This document shows, one piece after another, positions 32,885-42,423 of a stretch of 64,000 nucleotides of DNA; position 1 is the first letter of the stretch; each line of letters begins with the position of its first letter. Below the pieces are notes generated by a model, which was not told where the DNA came from, made no database searches, and was given only the letters and a program-made list of their open reading frames with translations. This DNA comes from Chitinophaga agrisoli (lineage in GTDB: Bacteria > Bacteroidota > Bacteroidia > Chitinophagales > Chitinophagaceae), in contig NZ_VUOC01000001.1 in the NCBI RefSeq assembly GCF_008386695.1, positions 842,347-906,346 on the forward strand, written 5' to 3'. Made by a program: the position numbers and the translations under genes.

Positions 32885-34777
32885 TTAATTCCCCCTATCA
32901 AACATCTTAGCCAGATCTGCCAATTTAAAAGAAACATAGGTGAACTTACCGCCTGGCGATACATTGGGCATACTGCAAGCAAACAGCTCATCGATAATAT
33001 TCTGCATTTCCCTGGGGGCCAGCACTTTACCGGCGGGTATGGCATTGTTGCGGGCCATGGAGCGTACCAGCTGCTCGCGTTTGTTGATCTTGAGCTCTGC
33101 GCTGAAGTGTTTGAACTGCTCTAACAGGCCTTCTATACTGGCCTGTTCGTTACCGCTCTGGATATCTGCGGGGGTGCCGCGCACCACAAAGGTGTGGTTA
33201 CCAAAGGGTTCCATATCGTAGCCCAGGGTTTGAAGGTCTGGCAGCATTTCCGCTATCAGCGCCGCATCCTGCGGCAGCAGCTGGAGGGTTTGCGGGAAGA
33301 GGCTTTGCTGGGTGGGCATGGGTTTATCCTGCAGGGCGCGAAGGTACCTCTCGTAAAGGATCCGTTCGTGGGCGGCCTGCTGGTCTATTAGGATGAAGCC
33401 TGATTTTATCTGGGAAAGGATGTATTGCTGGTGTACCTGTACCGGCACTTTCTGATCGGTGGCGGTGGTATCCTGCCAGCTGTCATCTATTACGGAGGCG
33501 GTGGAAGGGCGGTTTACAAAGGCCGGCGTTTCCGGCATGGCGGGCATATCGCTGCCCCTGCTGCCGGTACCCAGGTCTGTTTTGCCTATCTCGTACAGGT
33601 CTTTCCAGTGTTTAAGATTACTGGTATTGTTGCTTTTATCTATAATATGGGCCTGGTTGGCCTGTGTAAAGGTCTTGTACAGGGAGCTGTTGGCAGAGCG
33701 TTGCTGCTGCTGTTCCGTAAAGGGTTTGCTAACCGCGTCCAGCTGCTGGATGCCCGGATCGAGGTTAAAGTCCAGCGCGGGCGTTACATTAAACTGGGCC
33801 AGCGCATGTTTTACGGCTGATTGTACAAAGGCGTACAGGATCTTATCGTCCTCGAACTTTATTTCCTGCTTGGTGGGGTGTACGTTGATATCCACATGGG
33901 CAGGGTCCAGATCGATGAACAGGGAGTAATGCGGGAAACTGTCTGCCGGTATCAATTCTGCAAATGCGCTCATGATGGCATGGTGCAGATAGGGACTTTT
34001 GATAAAGCGGTTGTTCACAAAAAAGAACTGATCGCCCCTGGTTTTTTTGGCGGTTTCCGGTTTGCCTACAAAACCATGTACGTTCAGGTAGTCTGTACTT
34101 TCTTTTACGGTTACCAGCCTGGAATTATAGTGCTGCCCCAGGATGGCGATGATCCGTTGTTTGAGGGAGCCTTTCTCCAGGTAAAACACCTGCTGGTTAT
34201 TGCTGGTAAAGGTGAATTGCAGCTGGGGGAAGGCCATGGCCACGCGGATGAACTCATCCACAATATGGCGCAGCTCTGCCGCATTGCTTTTGAGGAAGTT
34301 ACGGCGGGCAGGCACGTTAAAGAACAGGTTCTTCATGGCAATGCTGGTGCCTTCTGCGGTTTGACAGGGCTCCTGTTTGCGCACCACGCTGTTATCTATT
34401 TCTATATAAGTGCCTACGGGGGAACCTGTTTTGCGGGTCTTGAGCTCTACCTGGGCTACGGCCGCGATGGAGGCCAGGGCCTCGCCACGGAAGCCCATGG
34501 TACGGATCTCAAAGAGGTCGTTGATGGTCTTTATTTTGGAGGTGGCATGGCGTTCAAAGCACATACGCGCATCTGTTTCGCTCATGCCGCCGCCGTTGTC
34601 TATTACCTGCACCAGCTCTTTGCCCGCATCGCGGATAATGAGCTGTATTTCTGTTGCGCCCGCATCTACTGCATTCTCCAGCAGCTCCTTTACGGCAGAA
34701 GCGGGGCGTTGGATCACCTCGCCGGCAGCAATCTGGTTGGCTATATTGTCTGGAAGTAAATTTATGATATCCGCCAC
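32885..34777 (-). CDS. mutL: DNA mismatch repair protein MutL
   Basis: MutL of 630 residues, the ATPase that links MutS mismatch recognition to strand removal. The GHKL ATPase motifs are intact: ELLENAVDAGATE (about 32-44), DNGGGM and GFRGEALASIAAVAQ (about 96-110), with the KTRGDQFFFVNNR transducer strand. The C-terminal dimer domain holds IDQQAAHERILYE starting at Asp465, which resembles the endonuclease metal motif DQHAxxExxxxE but with Gln instead of His. Start is the Met of MADIINLLPDNIANQIAAGE, standard. Single gene. Confidence 0.95.
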   Translation of the reverse strand: MADIINLLPDNIANQIAAGEVIQRPASAVKELLENAVDAGATEIQLIIRDAGKELVQVIDNGGGMSETDARMCFERHATSKIKTINDLFEIRTMGFRGEALASIAAVAQVELKTRKTGSPVGTYIEIDNSVVRKQEPCQTAEGTSIAMKNLFFNVPARRNFLKSNAAELRHIVDEFIRVAMAFPQLQFTFTSNNQQVFYLEKGSLKQRIIAILGQHYNSRLVTVKESTDYLNVHGFVGKPETAKKTRGDQFFFVNNRFIKSPYLHHAIMSAFAELIPADSFPHYSLFIDLDPAHVDINVHPTKQEIKFEDDKILYAFVQSAVKHALAQFNVTPALDFNLDPGIQQLDAVSKPFTEQQQQRSANSSLYKTFTQANQAHIIDKSNNTSNLKHWKDLYEIGKTDLGTGSRGSDMPAMPETPAFVNRPSTASVIDDSWQDTTATDQKVPVQVHQQYILSQIKSGFILIDQQAAHERILYERYLRALQDKPMPTQQSLFPQTLQLLPQDAALIAEMLPDLQTLGYDMEPFGNHTFVVRGTPADIQSGNEQASIEGLLEQFKHFSAELKINKREQLVRSMARNNAIPAGKVLAPREMQNIIDELFACSMPNVSPGGKFTYVSFKLADLAKMFDRGN

Positions 34778-34965
34778 GCTGAAAAGCCTTTTGCTGTAAA
34801 GTTAGGAATTATAAAAGTAAGAGGGGAGCAATGGGGGGATTGGAGGCCTTTGTTTTTATAACAGATTTATAACATAAATGTGTGTAAATTGAATATGAAA
34901 TGGCGCATCTTTTTTTAGACGCCGTATAATATAAGTGAACAATCTGTTGTTAAAATTAGAAAGAT

Positions 34966-35505
34966 ATGTGCGCGAGAAGTTTGCTCGTCTGCGGGCTCGT
35001 TTTTTTATTAAGTAATTGTTCTTACTCACAGACTATGGAACCAGCAAAAAAGAATGAGGTATACTCCCGTACCGATTCTTCCAAAGTAACCATTAGCAAT
35101 GAAGAATGGAAGAAGATGCTGCCGGCAGACGTATATAATATTGCCCGGGAAAAGGGAACTGAATGGGCGTTTACAGGCAAATACTGGAACAGCAAGGAAA
35201 AAGGCACGTACTATTGCGCGGCCTGTGGTAACCCGCTGTTTGTATCTGACGCCAAGTTTGAAAGCAGCTGTGGCTGGCCCAGTTTTTTTGAACCGCTTAC
35301 CAAGACCAGCGTGATCTATGCCCCGGATAATACGCATGGCATGCAGCGAACGGAAGTGATGTGCGGCCGTTGTAAGGCGCACCTGGGCCATGTGTTTGAC
35401 GATGGTCCCCCGCCTACGGGCCTCCGTTACTGTATTAATTCTGTGATCCTGGACTTTGATAAGGCGCAGGTGGCGGAAAAGCATTTTAAAGGAAAGAAAG
35501 AATAG
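34966..35505 (+). CDS. msrB: Exported peptide-methionine (R)-S-oxide reductase MsrB
   Basis: MsrB of 179 residues that reduces the R form of methionine sulfoxide in oxidised proteins. The N terminus is a signal peptide (about 22 residues, ending FLLSNCSYS, possibly a lipoprotein), so it acts in the periplasm. The MsrB domain carries both zinc CxxC pairs (CAACGNPLF, CGRCKAHLGH), SSCGWPSFFEP and the active-site Cys in RYCINS. No MsrA domain is fused. It has its own promoter region and is followed, 16 bases on, by a structured leader of the next gene. Confidence 0.93.
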   Translation: MCARSLLVCGLVFLLSNCSYSQTMEPAKKNEVYSRTDSSKVTISNEEWKKMLPADVYNIAREKGTEWAFTGKYWNSKEKGTYYCAACGNPLFVSDAKFESSCGWPSFFEPLTKTSVIYAPDNTHGMQRTEVMCGRCKAHLGHVFDDGPPPTGLRYCINSVILDFDKAQVAEKHFKGKKE

Positions 35506-35520
35506 CTTTTTACAATACTG

Positions 35521-35589
35521 ATATGCTAATTTGCTGATGGAAAGGAGCGGTAGCCTTACCGGTTCCGGACCTGATGCAGGTTAGCATAT
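35521..35589 (+). promoter_or_regulatory. Structured leader before the LytTR gene
   Basis: A 9-bp perfect outer stem (ATATGCTAA 35521-35529 with TTAGCATAT 35581-35589) encloses two perfect tetra-bp hairpins (GGTA-GCCT-TACC at 35549-35560 and CCTG-ATG-CAGG at 35570-35580). It ends six bases before the start at 35596. The 3' part (ACCTGATGCAGGTTA) recalls the conserved ACCTGAT segment of TPP riboswitches, but the rest of that fold is missing. Confidence 0.45.
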
Positions 35590-35595
35590 TTATGT

Positions 35596-36483
35596 ATGAT
35601 CACTGAGTTTTTACAACGCCCGTACCCGCTTATATCTCCCCGCAGCAGATTACTGACGCCGCTGGCCTTTGCGGTGTTTATCAGTTTGTTCCTATTTGTG
35701 TTTCAACCATTTGGATTATCCAGGCTGGATAACAGGCCCATGGTATGGATAGCGGCTGGTTTTGGCGTGGTGACATTCCTGGTGGTATTTATGGAGATGT
35801 GGGCGCTGCCCCTGCTTTTTCCAGCGTATTTTAAAGAAAGCAACTGGACGGTGGGCCGGGAGATAGCTATGGTAGTGCTGGATGTATTCCTGATAGGTTT
35901 ATGTAACCAGTTGTATGCTGTCTGGGCACTGGGCTCGTCATTGTCGTTGGGGACGGCCATGTGGTTCCAGGCGGTTACGGTGGTGATAGCGGTATTGCCC
36001 GTGACGATCTGGATATTGTACAAACAGCTGCGGTTGCAGAAACGGTATATGGCGGAAGCGAAAGCGATGGATGCACATGTGCGGGAGCGGACAGCAGTAG
36101 CGGATAGGTCAGCGCCGGATGAGACAATACAGGATAGCCCACTACCAATGGTAACCATTCCGGCAGAACAGGCTGGCGAGCCATTGCAGTTAATACCACA
36201 ACAGTTATTATATATAGCGGCGGCAGATAATTATATAAAAGTGTATCATCTGGAGGAGGGGCAGGTGCGGCAGACGCTGTTGCGCAGTTCCCTGAAAAAA
36301 GCGGCGGCGGGGCTGGCGGATCATCCCCGGTTTTTCCGGTGCCACCGGACCTTTTTGGTGAACCTGGATCATGTAACGGAGGTAAGCGGTAATGCCCAGG
36401 GGTATAAACTACAGTTGGCCTATACGGGTGATTGGGTACCAGTATCGCGTAGTTTGCATGATGAGATCCGGCAAAAGCTATGA
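35596..36483 (+). CDS. Membrane-anchored LytTR DNA-binding regulator
   Basis: A 295-residue regulator with four membrane helices in the first 145 residues (FAVFISLFLFVF, MVWIAAGFGVVTFLVVF, IAMVVLDVFLIGL, AVTVVIAVLPVTIWI) and a C-terminal LytTR domain (about 200-295: LLYIAAADNYIKVYH, RSSLKKAAAGL, FFRCHRTFLVNLDHV). It lacks a receiver domain and no sensor kinase is adjacent, so the membrane half probably senses something directly. Such proteins are common in Bacteroidota and regulate from the membrane. A structured leader precedes the start. Confidence 0.85.
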   Translation: MITEFLQRPYPLISPRSRLLTPLAFAVFISLFLFVFQPFGLSRLDNRPMVWIAAGFGVVTFLVVFMEMWALPLLFPAYFKESNWTVGREIAMVVLDVFLIGLCNQLYAVWALGSSLSLGTAMWFQAVTVVIAVLPVTIWILYKQLRLQKRYMAEAKAMDAHVRERTAVADRSAPDETIQDSPLPMVTIPAEQAGEPLQLIPQQLLYIAAADNYIKVYHLEEGQVRQTLLRSSLKKAAAGLADHPRFFRCHRTFLVNLDHVTEVSGNAQGYKLQLAYTGDWVPVSRSLHDEIRQKL

Positions 36484-36576
36484 AACGCTTCCCATCTGCC
36501 CCAATCACTTTCCCATCTACCCCTTGCATTTTTTAGCCGGCGGGCCTTGTTCCAATTTTGCAGAAAACGATCTGCT

Positions 36577-37296
36577 ATGGAAAAGTTACTGACTATTACG
36601 CTTGTCTTACATATTGCCGGCGGCACGCTATCCCTGCTGGCCGGGTTGGTATCCCTTATCACGTCAAAGGGGCGGCGGGCACACCGGGTAAGCGGCAACC
36701 TGTTTACCGCCGGCATGACCCTGGTGTTTATCACCGCGCTGGTGCTGGCCGTTGCCAAAGGCCTTACCTTTCTACTGATGGTGGCATTCTTTAGTTATCA
36801 TATGGTATTGCGCGGGTACCGGGCACTGTATCTTAAAAAACAGCATTTGGGCATGCGCATGGCGCTGGCGGATATCCTGCTTAACGGGATTGGCGGTCTT
36901 TTTAACACCGGCCTGCTTATCTGGGGCGTCAGCAGGCTACTGACCGGCTATCATTACATCCCCATTGTGGCCATTGTGTTTGGGCTGCTGGGCATCTGGA
37001 TGGTGGGAATGGATGTGCGGCATTTCCTGGTACCGCCCAAGGATAAGAAGCAGTGGTTGTATACTCATATCGGCAGCATGGTAGGCGCATATACTGCCGC
37101 GGTAACCGCTTTTGGGGTGGTGAACATCCATTTTTTGCCAGGCCTGATCGTGTGGACGGTCCCCGGGGTTAGCGGTTTGCTGATCACGGGCATCATCATC
37201 AGGAGGTATAAACAGCGGAGCAGTCCGCCGCCAGCGAGCGGGAAAAAGGCGTATATTACGGGTATACCAAACCCCACCGGTTATGAAAATACTTAG
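36577..37296 (+). CDS. Multi-pass membrane protein (DUF2306-like)
   Basis: Predicted inner-membrane protein of 239 residues with seven or so helices. It begins LLTITLVLHIAGGTLSLLAGLVSLIT with a conserved His in the first helix and has RRAHRVSGNLF, a pattern of DUF2306/heme-binding-like proteins that use His pairs in the membrane. The Met at 36547 would add ten unlikely residues. Overlaps the following SRPBCC gene by 14 bases, which suggests translational coupling. Confidence 0.7.
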   Translation: MEKLLTITLVLHIAGGTLSLLAGLVSLITSKGRRAHRVSGNLFTAGMTLVFITALVLAVAKGLTFLLMVAFFSYHMVLRGYRALYLKKQHLGMRMALADILLNGIGGLFNTGLLIWGVSRLLTGYHYIPIVAIVFGLLGIWMVGMDVRHFLVPPKDKKQWLYTHIGSMVGAYTAAVTAFGVVNIHFLPGLIVWTVPGVSGLLITGIIIRRYKQRSSPPPASGKKAYITGIPNPTGYENT

Positions 37297-37834
37297 AGCC
37301 CTGTTGTGGATCATTGGAATATTGATCGTGGTAGCCGTGATACTGCTGTTTGCCGCCCCTACAAAAATGCATATCGAAAGGTCCGTGGAGATCAATGCCC
37401 CTGCCCCTACCGTATGGGAACATATTGTTAAGTTTGAGCAGTTTAACAAATGGAATACCTGGAATAAGGTAGACCCCGGCGCGCAATACAGTATTAACGG
37501 GCAGGATGGCACGGTGGGTGCTTCCAGCAACTGGAAAGGGGAAAAGATAGGGGAAGGTAAGCTGGAGCATATTGCCCTGGAGCCTTATAAGACCATCAAA
37601 CAGAAGCTTTCCTTTATAAAACCCTGGGAGTCCAGCGCGGATGTGTTTTTTAACCTGGGTGGCAGTGATGGCAAAACAACGGTTACCTGGGGATTTGACA
37701 GTGAGTTTCCGCGGCCTATGAATGTAATGGGCCTGTTTATGGAAGGGTCTCTTAAAAAAGATTATGATGATGGCCTGCGGGAACTGAAGCGGCAGGCGGA
37801 AGCGGATACGGTGCATTATGAGAGCTCACTGTGA
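37283..37834 (+). CDS. SRPBCC family (START-like) protein with membrane anchor
   Basis: A 183-residue protein with one N-terminal hydrophobic anchor (residues 3-25) and a polyketide-cyclase/SRPBCC ligand-binding domain: RSVEINAPAPTVWEHIVKFEQFNKWNTW opens it, with GSSNWKGEKIGEGKLEHIAL and TTVTWGFDSEFP strands. Ligand unknown. Its start lies inside the preceding membrane gene, so the two are likely made together. Confidence 0.82.
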   Translation: MKILRALLWIIGILIVVAVILLFAAPTKMHIERSVEINAPAPTVWEHIVKFEQFNKWNTWNKVDPGAQYSINGQDGTVGASSNWKGEKIGEGKLEHIALEPYKTIKQKLSFIKPWESSADVFFNLGGSDGKTTVTWGFDSEFPRPMNVMGLFMEGSLKKDYDDGLRELKRQAEADTVHYESSL

Positions 37835-37946
37835 GGGCGGCTTTAGGGATAAACAGATCCGCCGGCTGGCGTACGTTGTAGCGGACACTGACCGGCGGAT
37901 ACTGATCGTAATACAAAGTCATCAATTGAGATGATCATTTTATCAT

Positions 37947-39242
37947 TTACTGCAACTCGTGCGCATACCATTTTAACTTCAACTCCGCTGCTTTGGCGGA
38001 AAAGCTCACATTCACCAGCAGAAAACCTGCATTCTCAAAACTTTCCTGTGCATTCTTTACTTCTACAATTGTAGCCTGCTTTAGTTCAAAACGTTGTAAC
38101 ACCAGGGCCAGCAGCCTGCCGGACAAATCATAGTTGGACTTGGCGGTTTCCAGCTGCTGCAGGTTATTGTTATAGGCCTGCCAGTTCTTGATGGCGTTGG
38201 ACATATAGTTAAGCGACAGGGTATCTTTCTGCAGCTGCGCGTTTTTGATATTAATCCCCGCTACTTCCTGCTGCCGTTTATAGACGGTACCGTTAAAGAT
38301 GGGAATACTGATGCCTACTCCTGCATAAGGACCGTAACTCTGGTTAAGCAGGGAGAAACCTGCGGCGTTTTTGGTATGGCTGAAGTTATAACCAGCATTG
38401 GCGCTAAGGGAGGGATAACGCTGTGCGGCGGTTTCCCTTTCCAGGTGCTCGTTGATGGCTATCTGTTCATTGGCCACCATGATATCCGGGTTATCGTTCA
38501 GCGCGTTTACGATGGGCTCCAGTTGCAGGGCTTTATCTACCAGGATGGTATCGCGAATGGTGACCGCGGAATCCGGCTTCAGGGTGAGCAGGGTAAGCAG
38601 GTCTGTTTTGGCCTGGTCAATTACCAGCTGCTGCGCCTGCAGGTTCTGGATCTGGGTGTTCAGGTCTACCTGCGCCTGGAACAGGTCCGCATTATTGGCT
38701 ACACCGGCGCTTTGCTGGGCCTTTACGATATCCAGCTTCTGGCGGGATACCGTGATGGAGGTCTCCAGAGTGCCTGCATAACTCTGCTGGCGGATGATAT
38801 CGAAATAGCGCAGCGCCACATTGTAGATCAGCGTTTGTGCGCGGGAGGTAAGCACCTGTTTGTTCTGATCCTCTACAAGGCCCAGCCGTTGTTTGGCGTT
38901 CTGTACCCGGCCGCCGTTGTAGAGCAGCATAGAGGCATTAAGGCCGGCAGATAGGTTATTGGATGTGTTGCCGCTGGTGCTTTTGTTGTTATTGGGATCA
39001 GAATACTCCTGTTTAATGTTGGTAGACTGTTCTTGGTCTGACGCGTTGGCGCTTACCTGCGGCAGGCCGCCGGCATAGCCGAAATTATTAAAGATGCCTG
39101 CGGCGGAAACATTATTCCGGGCGATCTGGATACCCAGGTTATTCCTGAGCGCTATATCTACCGCATCGCGGAGGTTGAGGCTTTGCGCCTTCAGTAAAAA
39201 AGGACAGCACATCATCCATCCGTATAAAAAAAGTCGTTTCAT
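37947..39242 (-). CDS. TolC family outer-membrane efflux channel
   Basis: Outer-membrane channel of 431 residues with a signal peptide (cleavage near LLKAQS). Two repeated TolC halves are visible: LNLRDAVDIALRNNLGIQIARNNVSAA at the start and the long helical coiled coil around ARAQTLIYNVALRYFDIIRQQ, repeated with the second half's KNWQAYNNNLQQLETAKSNYDLS. It is the third gene of the minus-strand operon MFP-RND-TolC, 79 bases after the RND gene, and completes a tripartite pump across both membranes. Confidence 0.9.
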   Translation of the reverse strand: MKRLFLYGWMMCCPFLLKAQSLNLRDAVDIALRNNLGIQIARNNVSAAGIFNNFGYAGGLPQVSANASDQEQSTNIKQEYSDPNNNKSTSGNTSNNLSAGLNASMLLYNGGRVQNAKQRLGLVEDQNKQVLTSRAQTLIYNVALRYFDIIRQQSYAGTLETSITVSRQKLDIVKAQQSAGVANNADLFQAQVDLNTQIQNLQAQQLVIDQAKTDLLTLLTLKPDSAVTIRDTILVDKALQLEPIVNALNDNPDIMVANEQIAINEHLERETAAQRYPSLSANAGYNFSHTKNAAGFSLLNQSYGPYAGVGISIPIFNGTVYKRQQEVAGINIKNAQLQKDTLSLNYMSNAIKNWQAYNNNLQQLETAKSNYDLSGRLLALVLQRFELKQATIVEVKNAQESFENAGFLLVNVSFSAKAAELKLKWYAHELQ

Positions 39243-39321
39243 TCTTCAATCATTGCTTTTAAAGAGGGGCTGGCTACATGGTGGCCGGCCCTTTGTTATT
39301 TGTGTGCCTGCAGGAGCTGTT

Positions 39322-42300
39322 TTAGTGTACAGCCGGTTCGTGCTCCACTGGCGCGGGCGCAGCAGCGTGCACCTTGTGCTTGCTGGATACAAAGGTGTAT
39401 ACCGCCGGGATCACGAACAGCGTTAACACCAGCGAGAACATGATACCACCCACTACCACGATCCCCAGCGGGATACGGCTGGTAGAGGCGGCGCCCAGGC
39501 TTAGCGCGATGGGCAGCGCGCCCAGGGAGGTGGCGAGGCTGGTCATAAGGATGGGCCGCAAACGCTGGGAAGCGGCTTCCACCACGGCATCCCGTTTATT
39601 CATGCCCTGCTCCCGTTTCTGGTTGGTGAATTCCACGATCAGGATCCCGTTTTTGGTTACGAGGCCTATGAGCATGATCATACCTATCTCAGAGAAGATA
39701 TTTAGGGTTTGATTAAACAGCCACAGGCTTAATAGAGCACCTGCCAGCGCCAGGGGTACGGTGAGCATGATGGTCAGCGGATCTATAAAACTCTCGAACT
39801 GGGCGGCCAGTACCAGGTAAATAAGCACTAGCGCCAGTCCAAAGGCAAATAAGATATTAGAGGAGCTTTCCGCATAGTCACGGGAGGAGCCGGCCAGGGC
39901 GGTATGGAAACTGGGATCCAGCAGCTTGTTGGCAATGCCTTCCATCACCTTGATACCATCGCCAATAGTGCGGCCGGGGGCCAGTGAGGCGGAGATGGTT
40001 GCATCCTTATAGCGGTTAAAGTGGAACAGTGTAGAGGGGCTGGTATTGGGTACAATATGTACCACAGACTCCAGCGGGATATTATCACCGTACTTATTAC
40101 GTACGTAGATGTTGCTGATATCTTCCGGCGTGTTACGCTCGCCTCTTTCCAACTGGGCGATCACGTAATACTGGTAACCGTTCATGATGAAATATGCCAG
40201 ACGGCCACCGCTGAAGGCAGACTGGAGAGCCGTTACCACATCGTTGGTGGAGAGGCCCAGGTCCTTGATCTTCATCCTGTCAAAGCTGATGTCTATGCCT
40301 GGTTTGTTGAATTTAAGATCCACATCTACGTTGGCAAAGGTTTTATCCTTGCGGGCCTCTTCCAGGAATTCCGGGATGATCTTTTTCAGCTTGTTGAGGT
40401 CCTGGTTCTGCAGCACAAACTGGATGGGCAGGCTGGTTTTGGAACCGGTACCCACGGCGATGGTCTGTTCCTGGATGGCGAAAATGCGCGCATCATTAAA
40501 GCGGCGCAGCTTCTGCTGCAGGTCCTGGGTGATCTCGTTCTGACTCCTTTTACGTTCACCCGGGTCTACCAGGCCAATACGGGGCTGCGAGTTGTTCATT
40601 ACAGTGCCATTACCGCCCGGCGTTCTGGCAAATACAAATTGCCGTTCCGGTACGGAGTCCAGCAGGTAGTTGGATATCTGGTCTGTAATGTTGGAGGTAT
40701 AGTTGTAACTGGAGCCTTCCGGCAGGGTAACGTTTAAACGTACGCTGCTGCGGTCTTCCAGGGGCGCTATCTCACTTTGTATGCTACGCATGATGAGCCA
40801 GATGATGCCGCCACAGACAACAATGATCAGCCAGGCTATCCAGCGCAGTCTCATAAACCCTTCCAATAACCGTTTGTAGCCGCTTTCCATACCGGTGAAG
40901 AATGGTTCTGTTTTGTCATACAGCCATCCATGGCCAGATTTTTTGCTAGTCAGGTATACGTTCAGTACCGGGGTAATGGTGAGTGATACAAAGGCGGAGA
41001 TCAATACCGCTGCGGCCAGCACTACGCCAAACTCGCGGAACAGGCGGCCTACGAAGCCCTGCAGGAATAATACCGGCATAAATACCACCGCCAGTGTAAT
41101 GGAAGTGGAGATCACGGCAAAAAAGATCTCCTTACTGCCTTCCAGCGCTGCCTGGCGGATGTTCATGCCCTCTTCCAGTTTACGGAAGATGTTTTCCGTG
41201 ACCACGATCCCGTCATCCACCACCAGGCCCGTAGCCAACACGATGCCCAGCAGGGTGAGGATATTAATGGTAAAACCGGCCACGTACACCACAAAAAAGG
41301 TAGCAATGAGGGAAATGGGAATATCTATGAGCGGCCGCAAGGCTATCAACCAATTGCGGAAGAAGAAAAAGATCACCAGCACCACCAGCGCAAAGGCGAT
41401 GATGAGGGTTTCCTTTACTTCTGACAGGGACTGGCGGATGATACGGGTATTATCTACGAGTACGTTAAACTCAATATCTGCCTTATTGGCTTTTTTAATG
41501 TCTTCCAGGCGTTTGTTGAATTCATCTGCAATAGCGATGTTATTAGCGCCGGGTTGCGGGATGATGGCCAGGCCTATGGCGTTTACGCCATTGTATTTCC
41601 AGCTTTGCTCTTCGACCTGCGGGCCCAGTTCTACCTTGGCCACATCGCTAAGGCGTACAATGCCGCTGCTGTCTTCTCTAAGGATGAGGTCCCGGAAATC
41701 TTTCTCCGTGGTGAGGCGGCCCAGGGTATTGATGGTGAGCTCTGTATTATTACCGTATACCTTACCGGCGGGCAGCTGTACGTTCTCTGTATTGAGGGCG
41801 GCGCTGATATCGTTAAAGGCGATGCTGTAGGCATTCATCCGGTCACGATCCAGCCAGATACGCATGGAGTAGCTTTTGGAACCAAATACGTTCACCGCGC
41901 TTACCTGGTCAATGGTTTGCAGCTGTTGCTGCAGCACATTCTCCGTATAATCGCTTAGCTCCATCAGGTTCTTGGTACGGCTTTGCACGGCCAGGATCAG
42001 GATGGGGTCACTATTGGCGTCTGCCTTGGTTACCACGGGGGGCGCATCAATATCCAGGGGCAGGCTGCGGGTGGCCTGGCTCACTTTATCCCGCACATCG
42101 CTGGCAGCAGCTTCCAGGTCCACTCCCAGGTTAAACTCCACCGTAATGGAGCTGGAGCCCAGGGAGCTGTTAGAGGTAATAGTGCGTATACCGGGGATAC
42201 CGTTGATCTGTTTTTCCAGCGGTTCGGAGATCTGGCTTTCGATCACATCCGGGTTAGCGCCTGTGTAAGCGGTAGTTACCGTTATCACCGGCGGATCTAT

Positions 42301-42417
42301 GGCCGGGTAATCCCGCACCGCGAGGAAGCTGTACCCAATCACTCCAAACAGAATGAGTAATACGTTCATCACTGTTGCCAGCACGGGCCGCTTGAGTGAT
42401 AGTTCAGAAATATTCAT
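39322..42417 (-). CDS. RND efflux permease (HAE1/AcrB-like)
   Basis: Inner-membrane drug/proton antiporter of 1031 residues. It opens with NISELSLKRPVLATVMNVLLILFG, typical of RND pumps, with two periplasmic porter loops and 12 helices. The proton-relay region LATGLVVDDGIVVTENIFRKLEEGM (about 400) has the essential Asp-Asp pair, and the second half has IGLVTKNGILIVEFTNQ and ALPIALSLGAASTSRIPLG. Substrate range unknown. It follows the adaptor gene after a 214-base repeat-filled gap and precedes tolC. Confidence 0.93.
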   Translation of the reverse strand: MNISELSLKRPVLATVMNVLLILFGVIGYSFLAVRDYPAIDPPVITVTTAYTGANPDVIESQISEPLEKQINGIPGIRTITSNSSLGSSSITVEFNLGVDLEAAASDVRDKVSQATRSLPLDIDAPPVVTKADANSDPILILAVQSRTKNLMELSDYTENVLQQQLQTIDQVSAVNVFGSKSYSMRIWLDRDRMNAYSIAFNDISAALNTENVQLPAGKVYGNNTELTINTLGRLTTEKDFRDLILREDSSGIVRLSDVAKVELGPQVEEQSWKYNGVNAIGLAIIPQPGANNIAIADEFNKRLEDIKKANKADIEFNVLVDNTRIIRQSLSEVKETLIIAFALVVLVIFFFFRNWLIALRPLIDIPISLIATFFVVYVAGFTINILTLLGIVLATGLVVDDGIVVTENIFRKLEEGMNIRQAALEGSKEIFFAVISTSITLAVVFMPVLFLQGFVGRLFREFGVVLAAAVLISAFVSLTITPVLNVYLTSKKSGHGWLYDKTEPFFTGMESGYKRLLEGFMRLRWIAWLIIVVCGGIIWLIMRSIQSEIAPLEDRSSVRLNVTLPEGSSYNYTSNITDQISNYLLDSVPERQFVFARTPGGNGTVMNNSQPRIGLVDPGERKRSQNEITQDLQQKLRRFNDARIFAIQEQTIAVGTGSKTSLPIQFVLQNQDLNKLKKIIPEFLEEARKDKTFANVDVDLKFNKPGIDISFDRMKIKDLGLSTNDVVTALQSAFSGGRLAYFIMNGYQYYVIAQLERGERNTPEDISNIYVRNKYGDNIPLESVVHIVPNTSPSTLFHFNRYKDATISASLAPGRTIGDGIKVMEGIANKLLDPSFHTALAGSSRDYAESSSNILFAFGLALVLIYLVLAAQFESFIDPLTIMLTVPLALAGALLSLWLFNQTLNIFSEIGMIMLIGLVTKNGILIVEFTNQKREQGMNKRDAVVEAASQRLRPILMTSLATSLGALPIALSLGAASTSRIPLGIVVVGGIMFSLVLTLFVIPAVYTFVSSKHKVHAAAPAPVEHEPAVH

Positions 42418-42423
42418 GCTTAT

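Noticed and set aside
33821-34759. Antisense open frame across mutL
   Set aside because: Opposite to the conserved GHKL motifs of MutL; no independent evidence.
35521-35589. TPP riboswitch
   Set aside because: Only the ACCTGAT segment matches; the CTGAGA and terminal GCGNAGGGA parts and a thiamine gene downstream are missing. Reported instead as an unclassified structured leader.
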